Source: Flagellimonas profundi
GTDB taxonomy: Bacteria; Bacteroidota; Bacteroidia; Flavobacteriales; Flavobacteriaceae
Length of the DNA: 64,000 nt
Direction: 5' to 3'
Assembly: GCF_017313275.1 (NCBI RefSeq)
Contig: NZ_JAFLNM010000002.1
Span: 730,455 to 794,454 of the forward strand
Shown here: piece by piece, positions 54,034-62,870 of the stretch
Layout of the letters: every line of letters begins with the position of its first letter
How positions within the stretch are numbered: the first letter of the stretch is position 1
The notes under the pieces: generated by a model
Told to the model about the DNA's origin: nothing
What the model saw: the letters and a program-made list of their open reading frames with translations, nothing else
Databases searched by the model: none
Translations under genes and position numbers: made by a program

Positions 54034-54128
54034 TTGTGTTGGATTCCAGTCACGACGATTGGAATCAGGTTGAAGCATCAAACCGATGCTCGCCAATGAA
54101 AGGCTTTCCTTTTGGGAGGCTTTTTTTG
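54034..54128 (+). ncRNA. Putative small structured RNA with intrinsic terminator
   Basis: Downstream of a good promoter and without any open frame, three hairpins follow in about 95 nt. (1) GATTCCA-GTCACGACGAT-TGGAATC (about 54042-54066). (2) AGCATC-AAACC-GATGCT (about 54076-54092). (3) AAAGGCTTTCC-TTTT-GGGAGGCTTTT, an 11-bp stem with several G-U pairs, ending in a T-run (about 54100-54128), a normal intrinsic terminator. I cannot name the family; Flavobacteria-specific RNAs such as Flavo-1, or a 6S-like RNA, are possibilities to test. It is divergent from the dinB operon, sharing its upstream region. Confidence 0.5.
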
Positions 54129-54190
54129 TTTGTAGTGGAAAGTGTAAATATACGTGTGGGTATTACCTTGAGCGTAGTTGATAGGTTTTA

Positions 54191-54326
54191 CTGTCAGAGG
54201 TCTCGTATCTCGACTACACTCGATATGACAGCTCATAAAATATTAATGGGCATTCGTGTAATTCGTGTCAAACAAGCTGAGACATAACAGTCATAATAGA
54301 TTCTTCGCTTTGCTCAGAATGACAAT
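54191..54326. repeat. Two REP-like dispersed repeat units
   Basis: Unit one at 54191-54231 is a stem-loop CTGTCA ... TGACAG with inner ATCTCGA/TCGATAT. Unit two at 54299-54325 is ATTCT ... AGAAT followed by GACA. Both end in CTC-x-x-x-ATGACA, a form found repeated between genes in many Bacteroidota. Only two copies are visible here, so genome-wide repetition is inferred. Confidence 0.4.
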
Positions 54327-54338
54327 TTTTAAGTAAGA

Positions 54339-55313
54339 TTAACTTTGGGTAATAGCGTGTGCCACATGGTGTGCCAGAGAAGCGGCCAATTTAGCCGTTT
54401 GTCCGTCGACATCGTACTTGGGATTCATCTCGGCGATGTCCATACTGATCAATTTTCCAGACCCGATAATCGTTTTTAAACATTCCAAAACCATATATGG
54501 GCTAAAACCCATTGGAGAAGCGGCACTAACGCCAGGCGCGTAGGCAGAGGAGAATCCATCCAAGTCAATGGTCACATAAATATGGTCCACATTTTTGGCA
54601 AAAGCATTGATCCAGGTCGTAATTTCATTCAGTAGGGGAATTTGAAACGTATCGTTCATTACATAGATTACATCGAGGTCCCTTGCTGTTTGGAACAGAT
54701 TTCGATCATTGGCATCCTTTCGGATACCGAGACAGAGGTAGTTAAAATCGATGCCCTCTTTTTCACAGTCTTTCGCTATCTGATAAAACGGGGTCCCCGA
54801 ATTGCTTTGCTCCGAGTTTTTCCGCAAATCGAAATGAGCATCAAAATTGATGATGCCGATGGTCTGTCCTTCTTTCTTGGCGTCCAAATATTTTTTGATG
54901 CCGCTGTAGTGCCCGTAGGCCATATCGTGCCCCCCGCCCAAAACGATGGGAAACTGTTTTTTTTCTAAAAGGGTCTTGGTAGCTTCGGCGAGTTGTTCTT
55001 GGGCCGACTCCATATCGCTATTGGTACAAGTAATTGAGCCCACATCGTGCAACAGCACATTGCTCCCCAAATGGTTGGGCATTTTTGCAAAACTACTTTT
55101 AATTGCATCCGGCCCATCCTCGGCTCCAACCCGACCTTGGTTCCGGTGCACCCCAGTATCACAGGCATAGCCCAAAAGGGCAATGGATTTTTTTTGGGCT
55201 TCTGGGAGTTCCTCCAAGGGTGTGCAATGCACTTTTTCGTGCAGATACAGCCATTTATTGGAAATTCTACCTGTCCAAAGGTCTTTTTTCGGGGGGTCGT
55301 AGTGTTTCATCAC
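54339..55313 (-). CDS. hutG: Formimidoylglutamase (arginase family)
   Basis: Last step of histidine breakdown: formimidoyl-glutamate to glutamate plus formamide. Arginase/ureohydrolase fold, 324 residues, with the manganese ligands in GGGHDMAYG (about 127-135), NFDAHFDLR (about 152-160) and TIDLDGFSSAYAPG (about 246-259). EDGPDAIKSSF near residue 64 and DIAEMNPKYD near the end are also typical. The place at the end of hutHIU supports hutG over arginase or agmatinase. It starts 1 nt after the hutU stop, with no terminator visible downstream before the REP-like repeats. Confidence 0.92.
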   Translation of the reverse strand: MMKHYDPPKKDLWTGRISNKWLYLHEKVHCTPLEELPEAQKKSIALLGYACDTGVHRNQGRVGAEDGPDAIKSSFAKMPNHLGSNVLLHDVGSITCTNSDMESAQEQLAEATKTLLEKKQFPIVLGGGHDMAYGHYSGIKKYLDAKKEGQTIGIINFDAHFDLRKNSEQSNSGTPFYQIAKDCEKEGIDFNYLCLGIRKDANDRNLFQTARDLDVIYVMNDTFQIPLLNEITTWINAFAKNVDHIYVTIDLDGFSSAYAPGVSAASPMGFSPYMVLECLKTIIGSGKLISMDIAEMNPKYDVDGQTAKLAASLAHHVAHAITQS

Positions 55314-55314
55314 A

Positions 55315-57318
55315 TTAAAAAAGCTGGTCCAAAATATTGGATTCTACAAGATAAGGCAAAGTTACCCTTAAATTGGGGGAGCGTTCCATTTCTCGTTCAA
55401 TGGCAAAGCGGGCTTCTTTGTTCCTCGCCCAGCTTCTACGGGAAATACCATTGTTCACATCAAAAAATAACATTTTCTTCAATCGGTTGGAGGCTTCTTC
55501 GGAACCATCGAGTACCATGCCAAAACCTCCGTTGATGACTTCTCCCCAGCCAACGCCGCCACCATTATGAATGGACACCCAAGTGGCCCCTCTAAAACTA
55601 TCGCCAATCACATTTTGAATGGCCATATCGGCGGTGAACTTGCTGCCATCATAAATATTACTGGTCTCTCTAAAGGGTGAATCCGTTCCGCTCACATCAT
55701 GATGGTCACGTCCCAATACCACGGGAGCACTGATTTCTCCCTTGGCAATGGCCGTATTGAAGGCGTCCGCAATTTTGCTGCGCCCCTCGGCATCGGCATA
55801 GAGGATCCGAGCTTGCGAACCCACTACCAATTTATTCTGTTCCGCTTCCGAAATCCATTTGATGTTGTCCTGCATTTGTTGTTGGATTTCTTCGGGAGCT
55901 TCGGATTTTATTTTTTTCATCACCTCAAAGGCAATGGCATCCGTTTTTTGAAGGTCTTTTGGGTCACCCGAAGTACAGACCCATCGAAATGGGCCAAATC
56001 CGTAGTCGAAACACATGGGCCCTAAAATATCTTGTACATAAGATGGATACCTGAAGTCGATATTGTTTTCGGCCATCACTTCGCCGCCCGCTCGGGAAAC
56101 TTCCAACAAAAAGGCATTGCCATAGTCAAAAAAGTAAGTGCCTTTTGCCGCGTGCTTATTGATGGCACTGATTTGACGTCGTAGCGATTCCTGTACTTTT
56201 TCCTTGAAAGCTTCGGGATTTTCCACCATCAAGATATTGGATTCTTCAAAAGAAAGTCCAACGGGATAGTAACCACCGGCCCAAGGATTGTGCAAAGAGG
56301 TTTGGTCGGAACCTAAATGAACAAAAATGTTGGCTTCGTAAAAGCGTTCCCAGACATCAACCACATTGCCGATGTACGCCAAGGAAACCACTTCTTTGTT
56401 TTCAACGGCTTCTTTGGTGCGGACAACCAATAGATCTAAATCTACCAATAACTCATCTACCCAGCCTTGATCGTGCCTTTTTTTGGCAGCTTCTGGATTT
56501 ACTTCCGCGCAAACGGTGATACCCCCTGCTATGTTTCCGGCTTTGGGTTGGGCGCCGCTCATACCGCCCAATCCTGCGGTCAAAAATATTTTTCCTTCAG
56601 GTGATTCGTTTTTCTGCAATACTTTTCGGAAAGCATTCATGACCGTGATGGCCGTTCCATGGACTATGCCCTGTGGACCAATATACATGTAGGAACCTGC
56701 GGTCATCTGTCCGTATTGTGTTACGCCAAGTGCATTGAAGCGCTCCCAATCGTCGGGTTTGGAGTAGTTGGGAATCATCATACCATTGGTGACCACCACT
56801 CTTGGAGCTTCTTTGGAGGATGGGAAAAGCCCCATAGGATGGCCGGAATACATGTTCAAGGTCTGTTCCTCTGTCATTTCTGCCAAATATTTCATGGTGA
56901 GCAGGTACTGCGCCCAGTTTTGGAATACTGCACCATTGCCACCATAGGTGATAAGTTCCTCGGGATGCTGTGCCACAGCAGGATCCAAATTATTTTGAAT
57001 CATAAGCATAATGGCCGCTGCCTGGTGTGTTTTTGCAGGGTATTCCGAAATAGGTCGGGCGTAGATTTCATAATCTGGTTTAAACCGATGCATGTAAATA
57101 CGACCATAGGTTTTCAGTTCCTCCGCAAACTCTGATGCGAGTTCTTTGTGCCAAGCCTCCGGAAAATACCGTAGTGCATTTTTTACAGCCAATTTCTTCT
57201 CTTCCTTGGATAGAATATCCTTTCGTTTTGGAGCTGGGTTACCGTTTTTGGGATATGGTTTTTTTGCGGGAAGTTGCTCGGGTATGCCTTGTAATATTTG
57301 TTGCTGAAATTCGGTCAT
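55315..57318 (-). CDS. hutU: Urocanate hydratase
   Basis: Second step: urocanate to imidazolone propionate with tightly bound NAD+. 667 residues, longer than the roughly 555 of Bacillus or Pseudomonas enzymes; flavobacterial forms share this. Visible: TYGGNGAVFQNWAQY (about 124-138), MYSGHPMGLFPS, the NAD-binding run FLTAGLGGMSGAQPKAG (about 250-266), LGSDQTSLHNPWAGGYYP, LGRDHHDVSGTDSPFRET and SIHNGGGVGWGEVINGGFG. Between hutI (11 nt) and hutG (1 nt), clearly one transcription unit. Confidence 0.96.
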   Translation of the reverse strand: MTEFQQQILQGIPEQLPAKKPYPKNGNPAPKRKDILSKEEKKLAVKNALRYFPEAWHKELASEFAEELKTYGRIYMHRFKPDYEIYARPISEYPAKTHQAAAIMLMIQNNLDPAVAQHPEELITYGGNGAVFQNWAQYLLTMKYLAEMTEEQTLNMYSGHPMGLFPSSKEAPRVVVTNGMMIPNYSKPDDWERFNALGVTQYGQMTAGSYMYIGPQGIVHGTAITVMNAFRKVLQKNESPEGKIFLTAGLGGMSGAQPKAGNIAGGITVCAEVNPEAAKKRHDQGWVDELLVDLDLLVVRTKEAVENKEVVSLAYIGNVVDVWERFYEANIFVHLGSDQTSLHNPWAGGYYPVGLSFEESNILMVENPEAFKEKVQESLRRQISAINKHAAKGTYFFDYGNAFLLEVSRAGGEVMAENNIDFRYPSYVQDILGPMCFDYGFGPFRWVCTSGDPKDLQKTDAIAFEVMKKIKSEAPEEIQQQMQDNIKWISEAEQNKLVVGSQARILYADAEGRSKIADAFNTAIAKGEISAPVVLGRDHHDVSGTDSPFRETSNIYDGSKFTADMAIQNVIGDSFRGATWVSIHNGGGVGWGEVINGGFGMVLDGSEEASNRLKKMLFFDVNNGISRRSWARNKEARFAIEREMERSPNLRVTLPYLVESNILDQLF

Positions 57319-57329
57319 GGTTCAATTTT

Positions 57330-58556
57330 TTAATGGATATGTTTCCCTTTTTTCCAAACCATATGAGGCTTTAATTGCCCTTGGTGATATGTTATTTCTT
57401 GATAGTTATCCGTAGGGAAAACCACAAAGTCTGCCTGTGCTCCTTCTTCCAGTTTTCCTCTGTCCGACAATCGCAAAGCCGCCGCTGCCCTTGAAGTAAT
57501 GCCGGCCAAAACTTCGGTGTTGGAGAGTTTTTCAAAAGTCCCTAAAATACTGGCTTGGGTCAATAGGTCACCCATGGGGGCAGACCCTGGATTGTGATCG
57601 CTGGCAATGGATAAAGCACCGCCGGCATCCAAGATTTTACGGGCAGGGGTGTAAGCGCATCCCAAACCAATGGAAGCCCCGGGCAATGCTGTGGCTATGG
57701 TATTGCTCTTGGCCAACAATCGAATCTCTTTTTCGGTACTGGCTTCCAGATGGTCGGCACTTACTGCATCAAAATCCACGGCTACTTGACTGCCTCCTGT
57801 AGTAAATTGGTCGGCATGGACCGTAATATCAAATCCCATTTCTTTCGCTTTTTGAAAATAGGGTTTGATTTCCTCTGGGGAAAAAGCACTTTCTTCCACA
57901 AAGGCATCCACGCGATTGGCCAGGTTTTCGGTTTTAATGATTGGGAACAATTCATTTATGATTGTGTCCAGATAATCGTTGTCCTCACTCCAATCTTTCG
58001 GTTTCATATGGGCTGCCAAACAAGTGGGGACCAAAGAAGCATTTGTAGTTTTGTTGGCTCGTTTGATGGCGCGTAGCATTTTCAATTCTTCATCTACAGA
58101 AAGACCATAACCACTTTTCACTTCGATGGTGGTGATGCCGTTCTTGAGATGTTTTTTACTTCTGGAAACAATCCCTTTGACCAACTCCTCTTGTGATGCT
58201 TTTCGCGTTTGGGTTACGGTATCCCAAATACCACCGCCCGCCTTGGCAATCTCCAAATAGGTTTTTCCGGCATTGCGGTAGGCATAATCACGGGCACGAG
58301 TTCCACCAAAACAAATATGGGTATGGGAGTCCACAAAGCCCGGCAGACAAACTTGTTGTCCTTCTATATGGTGGATGTCGACATCATCTGATTTTAATTC
58401 ATCAAAAACACCGACTTTTAGAATTTTCCCTTCGGAAACCAATATGCCCCCATTTTCGATAACGGCTAGTTGCTCGTCTTTGAGCGCTCCTTTTAAGGGG
58501 AGTCCCGTCATGGGAAGCAATTGGGTAAAGGGTCCTATCAATAGTGGTCTGTTCAT
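57330..58556 (-). CDS. hutI: Imidazolonepropionase
   Basis: Third step: hydrolysis of imidazolone propionate to formimidoyl-glutamate. Metal-dependent amidohydrolase: DSHTHICFGGTRARDYAYR at the N-terminal metal site, EVKSGYGLSVDEELKML, HADQFTTGG, SADHLEAS, and the late aspartate in SIASDHNPGS. I chose the ATG at 58556, which directly follows the hutH stop with one base between (TAA-C-ATG) and gives 408 residues, the usual size. An earlier in-frame ATG (58580) would overlap hutH by 23 nt. Cotranscribed with hutH and hutU. Confidence 0.93.
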   Translation of the reverse strand: MNRPLLIGPFTQLLPMTGLPLKGALKDEQLAVIENGGILVSEGKILKVGVFDELKSDDVDIHHIEGQQVCLPGFVDSHTHICFGGTRARDYAYRNAGKTYLEIAKAGGGIWDTVTQTRKASQEELVKGIVSRSKKHLKNGITTIEVKSGYGLSVDEELKMLRAIKRANKTTNASLVPTCLAAHMKPKDWSEDNDYLDTIINELFPIIKTENLANRVDAFVEESAFSPEEIKPYFQKAKEMGFDITVHADQFTTGGSQVAVDFDAVSADHLEASTEKEIRLLAKSNTIATALPGASIGLGCAYTPARKILDAGGALSIASDHNPGSAPMGDLLTQASILGTFEKLSNTEVLAGITSRAAAALRLSDRGKLEEGAQADFVVFPTDNYQEITYHQGQLKPHMVWKKGKHIH

Positions 58557-58557
58557 G

Positions 58558-60135
58558 TTAATATGTTTCAAATTCATCAAGGTGTGGGGCGTTCCACTTC
58601 AATTTTTTCTCATCCATTACACGGTCCACCAAATCAATGATTTCACGATTCTGAACGATTTCGATTCCTTTTTCAATGTCATCGGCAAAAACACGGTCGT
58701 TTTCGGCAAAAGCAACTTTGGTTCGAAGGAATGTATGGATTTCATCTAATACAACACCGGATTTTAAAGGTTTTCTGTATTCAAATGCCTGGGCCGAGGT
58801 CAACAGTTCGATGGCCAGGATTTTCTCTACATTCTCGATAATGTTCAGTGCTTTTCTACCGCTGATGGACCCCATGCTCACATGGTCTTCCTGTCCCAAC
58901 GAGGTAGGAATGCTATCGGCGCTGGCAGGGAAACACAGGCTTTTGTTCTCACTCGCCAATGCCGCAGAAGTGTACTGTAAAATCATGTAGCCCGAATTGA
59001 TACCTGTATCGTTCATCAGCAATTTTGGAACACCCGGACTGTTGCCTTCGAGCGCCAGATAAATGCGTCGGTCGGATATGTTTCCAATTTCTGAAGCGGC
59101 CAAAGCAGCATAGTCCAAAGCCATGGCCAAGGGCTGTCCATGAAAGTTACCTCCACTTATGGTGAGTTCATCATTTATAATGACAGGATTGTCTGTGACC
59201 GAGTTGAGCTCGATTTCCAATAATTCTTTCAAGTGTAGCCAAGCATTGCGCGACGCCCCATGTACTTGTGGCATACAACGTAGGGAATAGGGGTCCTGTA
59301 CCCGTTCACAATCGATATGGTCTTCCAAAATTTCGGAACCTTGGAGCAGGGTGCGTATTCGGCCCGCCACATGTTGGTTGCCTTTGAACGGGCGGAGTTC
59401 GTGTAATTCCTCAAAAAAGGGCTTCATGGAACCTTGTAATCCTTCGAGCATCATGGCGCCAATAATATCCGCATGGCGAAGGCAATACTGTAATTTATGT
59501 AGGACCATAACACCATGGGCAGCAATGAATTGGGTACCATTGATCAATGCAAGACCTTCTTTTGGACCCAATTCCAAAGGTTTTACTCCTGTTTGCTGAA
59601 ATAACTCTTGGGTCGGGATGGTTTTTCCCTGGTATTCCACTTTCCCAAGTCCAATCAATGGAAGAAATAGATGGGAGAGTGGAGCCAAATCACCAGATGC
59701 CCCTACCGAACCTTGGGAGGGGACCACGGGAATGGCATCGTTTTCCAAATGCCAAAGCATACGTTGCAGTGTGGTTTCGGCAATACCTGAAAAGCCTTTT
59801 GCCAAGGCATGGATTTTTAGGATCAACATGATCTTTGCCAATTCGTTGGAAATGGGATTGCCTACCCCCACACTATGGCTTTGCAATATGTTGGATTGAA
59901 GTATTTTGGTGTCCTCTTTGGATATTTTGGTATTGCACAAGGGACCAAACCCTGTGTTGATGCCGTACACTGTATCGCCTTTTTCCACGATACGCTGAAC
60001 GCGTTGGTAACTCGCATTTACATTTTTCAGGCATTCGTCGGAGAAAACACCTTTTATGCTGCCTTGGGCCATGCCCAAAGCTATACTTGCGGTTAAATGG
60101 TCTTCGCCAAATTGAAATGTTCGGTCTATCGCCAT
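58558..60135 (-). CDS. hutH: Histidine ammonia-lyase
   Basis: First step: histidine to urocanate and ammonia. 525 residues. The self-formed MIO electrophile arises from A146-S147-G148 in GSVGASGDLAPLSHL. Catalytic Y57 lies in VYGINTGFGPL, and TDNPVI and QYTSAALASENK are conserved substrate and tetramer motifs. Led by a 75-nt gap to the divergent LysR gene. First gene of hutHIUG, so histidine control should act at this promoter; no clear TAnnTTTG is visible on its strand. Confidence 0.96.
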   Translation of the reverse strand: MAIDRTFQFGEDHLTASIALGMAQGSIKGVFSDECLKNVNASYQRVQRIVEKGDTVYGINTGFGPLCNTKISKEDTKILQSNILQSHSVGVGNPISNELAKIMLILKIHALAKGFSGIAETTLQRMLWHLENDAIPVVPSQGSVGASGDLAPLSHLFLPLIGLGKVEYQGKTIPTQELFQQTGVKPLELGPKEGLALINGTQFIAAHGVMVLHKLQYCLRHADIIGAMMLEGLQGSMKPFFEELHELRPFKGNQHVAGRIRTLLQGSEILEDHIDCERVQDPYSLRCMPQVHGASRNAWLHLKELLEIELNSVTDNPVIINDELTISGGNFHGQPLAMALDYAALAASEIGNISDRRIYLALEGNSPGVPKLLMNDTGINSGYMILQYTSAALASENKSLCFPASADSIPTSLGQEDHVSMGSISGRKALNIIENVEKILAIELLTSAQAFEYRKPLKSGVVLDEIHTFLRTKVAFAENDRVFADDIEKGIEIVQNREIIDLVDRVMDEKKLKWNAPHLDEFETY

Positions 60136-60182
60136 GCTTTTTTCTTTTGAATAAAATTACCATTTAGGTTTAATAATTGCCA

Positions 60183-60212
60183 ATACTTATTTTTGTAATA
60201 ATCAATAAGTAT
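60183..60212. promoter_or_regulatory. Inverted repeat operator and promoter between hutH and the LysR gene
   Basis: ATACTTATT (60183-60191) and AATAAGTAT (60204-60212) are perfect 9-bp inverted arms 12 nt apart. The right arm covers the LysR start codon (ATG at 60211). Within the repeat, TATTTTTG (60188-60195) matches the -7 consensus for the LysR gene. A regulator bound here would block its own promoter (autoregulation) while sitting about 50 nt upstream of hutH. Confidence 0.55.
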
Positions 60213-61098
60213 GAATTATCAAATAGAACTTCGACATTTCATCTATTTTTTGGCAGTGGCTGAAGAGCTCCACTATAGAAAAGCCGCTGAAAAGCTGTTT
60301 ATTTCCCAACCTGGATTGAGCACGCAAATCAAACAGATGGAGGAGATACTGGGCACCCAACTTTTTGTTAGGGACAAGAAAAAGGTGAGTCTGACCCCCG
60401 CCGGGGAGTTTTTGAAAAAGGAGGTGGAATTTATCTTGAATCATCTGGAACAGACCAAGAAGCAGGTAAAACTTATCGGAGAGGGGCAATTGGGGGAGGT
60501 GCGTATCGGATTTTTGGGTTCTGCCATGCAAAATGTGGTCCCCAATTTATTGCTGGGTTTGAAAGAAAAGTTCCCAACGGTCCATACCACCCTGGAGGAG
60601 CTTTCCAACCGAGCGCAGATCAATGCGATATTGGCCGATCGATTGGATTTAGGCTTTGTACGATTGTCCCGCGTTCCTAAAGGACTCGATGTGAAACCTG
60701 TTTTTGAGGACACCTTTTCCTTGGTGCTACCGGCAGACCATCCTTTGGATGAAGCGAATTTTAAGAACATCAGCCAAGTGGCGGATGAGGATTTTATTCT
60801 GTTTTCCCAAGATTATAGCCCAATGTACTACGATACTGTCCTAAGTATTTGTGAGGATAGTGGTTTTGTGCCCAATGTTTCGCATAAATCGGTCCACGCA
60901 CAGACCATTTTTAAACTGGTGGAGAATAAACTGGGCATAGCTATTGTACCAACAACGCTTCAGTATGGGTTCCAGATGAAGGTAAAATTCATCGAAATGA
61001 AAAAAATAGATCAACGGGCCATTTTGAGCATGGTCTGGAAAACGGATAATAGAAACCCGGCCCTTCAAAAATGTATGGACTTGCTCCTTAAATTATGA
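60211..61098 (+). CDS. LysR-type transcriptional regulator, divergent from hut operon
   Basis: 295 residues. N-terminal winged HTH: LRHFIYFLAVAEELHYRKAA (about 7-26) then LFISQPGLSTQIKQMEEILG (about 30-49), the LysR HTH; effector domain from about 90 with GEVRIGFLGSA and DLGFVRL, and a C-terminal IVPTTLQ hinge strand. Divergent transcription 75 nt from hutH makes it the likely histidine or urocanate-responsive regulator of hutHIUG; that is inferred from position. Hut systems elsewhere use HutC (GntR) or HutP. Its own start codon lies in the inverted repeat described separately. Confidence 0.92.
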   Translation: MNYQIELRHFIYFLAVAEELHYRKAAEKLFISQPGLSTQIKQMEEILGTQLFVRDKKKVSLTPAGEFLKKEVEFILNHLEQTKKQVKLIGEGQLGEVRIGFLGSAMQNVVPNLLLGLKEKFPTVHTTLEELSNRAQINAILADRLDLGFVRLSRVPKGLDVKPVFEDTFSLVLPADHPLDEANFKNISQVADEDFILFSQDYSPMYYDTVLSICEDSGFVPNVSHKSVHAQTIFKLVENKLGIAIVPTTLQYGFQMKVKFIEMKKIDQRAILSMVWKTDNRNPALQKCMDLLLKL

Positions 61099-61146
61099 TA
61101 GCAACGTTTTGGAGCGTAACTTTGGGATTCAATTTAATAGCGCATT

Positions 61147-61701
61147 ATGATTTTTGATCTGATCAAGGAAAGGAGAAGTATTTTTCCTCCCCAATTTAAC
61201 GATAAACCCATATCAAGAGAAACTATCGAGAAAATCTTGGAGGCCGCGAATTGGGCCCCAACGCACAAGAAAACAGAACCTTGGAGGTTTAAGGTGTTAA
61301 TGGGGAAAAAGAAACACGAATTAGGTGCTTTTTTGTCTAATAAATATCAAGAAGTGGACCCCAAGCCAAAACAGATGAAAATCAAAAAACTGCAGTTTAA
61401 CCCATCCAACTCTGGAGCGGTAATCGCCATCTGCATGCAACGGGACCCAAAAGAAAGCCTGCCCGAGTGGGAAGAGATTGCCTCGGTGGCCATGGCTGTC
61501 CAAAATATGTGGTTGTGCTGTACCGAACTTGGTATTGGATGTTATTGGGCATCACCGGGACTTATAAAGTTTATGGATGAATTTTTTGATTTGAACGAAG
61601 GCGAAAGATGTCTCGGATTTCTTTTTATGGGGTACTACGATGGTGAAGTGGAACCATCCAATAGAACTCCTATTGCGGAAAAAGTACAGTGGCTGGATTA
61701 A
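61147..61701 (+). CDS. Nitroreductase family protein
   Basis: 184 residues, FMN-dependent nitroreductase fold. N-terminal IKERRSIFPPQF (R-R-S contacts FMN phosphate), AANWAPTHKKTEPWRFKV at about 33-50, then MAVQNMWLCCTELGIGCYW at about 115-133, and FLFMGYYDGE at the C-terminus. Substrate not predictable; quinones or nitro compounds are typical. Its stop overlaps by 4 nt with that of the convergent DUF456 gene. It follows the LysR gene on the same strand by 48 nt, so it might be cotranscribed. Confidence 0.9.
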   Translation: MIFDLIKERRSIFPPQFNDKPISRETIEKILEAANWAPTHKKTEPWRFKVLMGKKKHELGAFLSNKYQEVDPKPKQMKIKKLQFNPSNSGAVIAICMQRDPKESLPEWEEIASVAMAVQNMWLCCTELGIGCYWASPGLIKFMDEFFDLNEGERCLGFLFMGYYDGEVEPSNRTPIAEKVQWLD

Positions 61702-62210
61702 CCAAAAGTAAATAGGTCCCCGGCATACTTAATGGTGATGTATACGTAGAAAATGGTATACATAACAGTTACCACAAGTTTCATAAAAGTACCCGTCAAA
61801 AAACCTAAAAACGAACCAAAGGCCGCCTTCATGGCGGTTTTTTTATTGGCCTTGTTCAACAATTCGCCGACCAATGCACCAATAAATGGCCAAATGATAA
61901 TACCCAAGGGTCCGAATATCGGAACAAAAAGGGCTACAAGTAGACCTATGATGGTTCCCCACATGCCAGCTTTGCTGCCACCGAAACGTCTGGTACCCAT
62001 GGCGGGTATTATATAATCCAAAATGGTGATGGTGATCGCGATGACAAAGGTTACTCCCAAAACCCACCAATTATCGGGTACTGCCCTAGTCAAATAGAGT
62101 AATAATAATCCCAACCAGCTGATAGGCGGACCGGGCAAAACGGGCAAAAAGCTACCGAGTATTCCGACCAGCATCAAAAGAAACCCCAAAATGAGCAATG
62201 CTATGTCCAT
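61698..62210 (-). CDS. DUF456 membrane protein
   Basis: 170 residues, about four to five membrane helices. Family signature G-x-x-G-x-x-x-P-x-x-P-G-P at residues 15-28 (LVGILGSFLPVLPGPP), followed by TILDYIIPAMGTRRFGGSKAGMWG and a glycine-rich helix FVPIFGPLGIIIWPFIGALVGEL, all typical of DUF456. Small inner-membrane protein with unknown function. It has a good promoter just upstream and is probably transcribed alone. Confidence 0.92.
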   Translation of the reverse strand: MDIALLILGFLLMLVGILGSFLPVLPGPPISWLGLLLLYLTRAVPDNWWVLGVTFVIAITITILDYIIPAMGTRRFGGSKAGMWGTIIGLLVALFVPIFGPLGIIIWPFIGALVGELLNKANKKTAMKAAFGSFLGFLTGTFMKLVVTVMYTIFYVYITIKYAGDLFTFG

Positions 62211-62230
62211 GGTTGTGTTTTACTGTTAGA

Positions 62231-62260
62231 CAAATGTAACTGACAATTGTTACAAACAAA
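62231..62260 (-). promoter_or_regulatory. Promoter of the DUF456 gene with an internal palindrome
   Basis: On the minus strand TTTG (62260-62257) and TACATTTG (62238-62231) are spaced by 18 nt, a good -33/-7 pair. Inside, TGTAAC (62235-62240) and GTTACA (62249-62254) are inverted arms, an operator-like palindrome in the spacer. The site is also 70 nt before the divergent His-rich gene. Confidence 0.6.
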
Positions 62261-62323
62261 ATAGAAATAAAACCCTACCCTAAATTTTTTCGTAAGTAAA
62301 TTGAAGCCGATCATCAAAGGGTA

Positions 62324-62764
62324 ATGAAAAAAAATAAAACATATACAAAATCAAAGCTCATCAGTACAGGATGCGCTGCAATGTGTCTGTTTTATTTACT
62401 TGGACTTTTTAACGGACTGGTGTTGGAGACCTTGCATGAAGTCTCCCACGTTGTTTCTCCAGAAACCAACCACCATCATTTTGCTTCTGATCACGAAGCC
62501 ATAGATTATTCTTCTTTGGAAGCCATGGCGGGCCACTCCCACGAAGCATTGGAAGCCTTAAAGGAATTGTTGGAGGCCCATCAGCCCGATGAGCAAGAAT
62601 CCAAGGATAGGATTAGCTTTAAATTGGATAAACATGTTCCCGAAGAAATTAGGCTTCAACATGAAATAGGTTTGTTGCCAGTAGGTAACAACAATTGGGC
62701 TTATCAAAGCATAGTTCCCTTATGGTGCCAAAGCGTAACTACACCGCCTCCCCAACATAGTTGA
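62324..62764 (+). CDS. His-rich, membrane-anchored protein upstream of a TonB receptor
   Basis: 146 residues, family not recognised. One hydrophobic segment at about 13-35 (ISTGCAAMCLFYLLGLFNGLVLE) suggests a signal anchor. The following part is rich in histidine: H38, H42, H50-H52, H57, H71 and H73, with helical acidic stretches (EALKELLEAHQPDEQ). This composition fits zinc, copper or nickel binding. Only 106 nt separate it from the TonB-dependent receptor, whose N-terminal part also has histidine clusters. Together they look like a metal-uptake or metal-sensing pair. A small outer-membrane-facing metallochaperone is one guess. Confidence 0.7.
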   Translation: MKKNKTYTKSKLISTGCAAMCLFYLLGLFNGLVLETLHEVSHVVSPETNHHHFASDHEAIDYSSLEAMAGHSHEALEALKELLEAHQPDEQESKDRISFKLDKHVPEEIRLQHEIGLLPVGNNNWAYQSIVPLWCQSVTTPPPQHS

Positions 62765-62870
62765 AAAATAGGCTAGGCCAATTTTAAGAACGAGTTCCAA
62801 TCTTTTTTGGGGTGGTCTAGTACTTCTATTGTTCAGACTTATTTATCAAATCAAATTAAAAGACAACGAC

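Larger units (their letters stand above)
53913..54338. other. Intergenic region between dinB and hutG
   Basis: 426 nt with no coding sequence. From left to right: dinB promoter and operators, a divergent promoter, a putative small RNA, and two REP-like repeats; each is listed separately. Nothing in it resembles a terminator for the hut operon. Confidence 0.6.
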
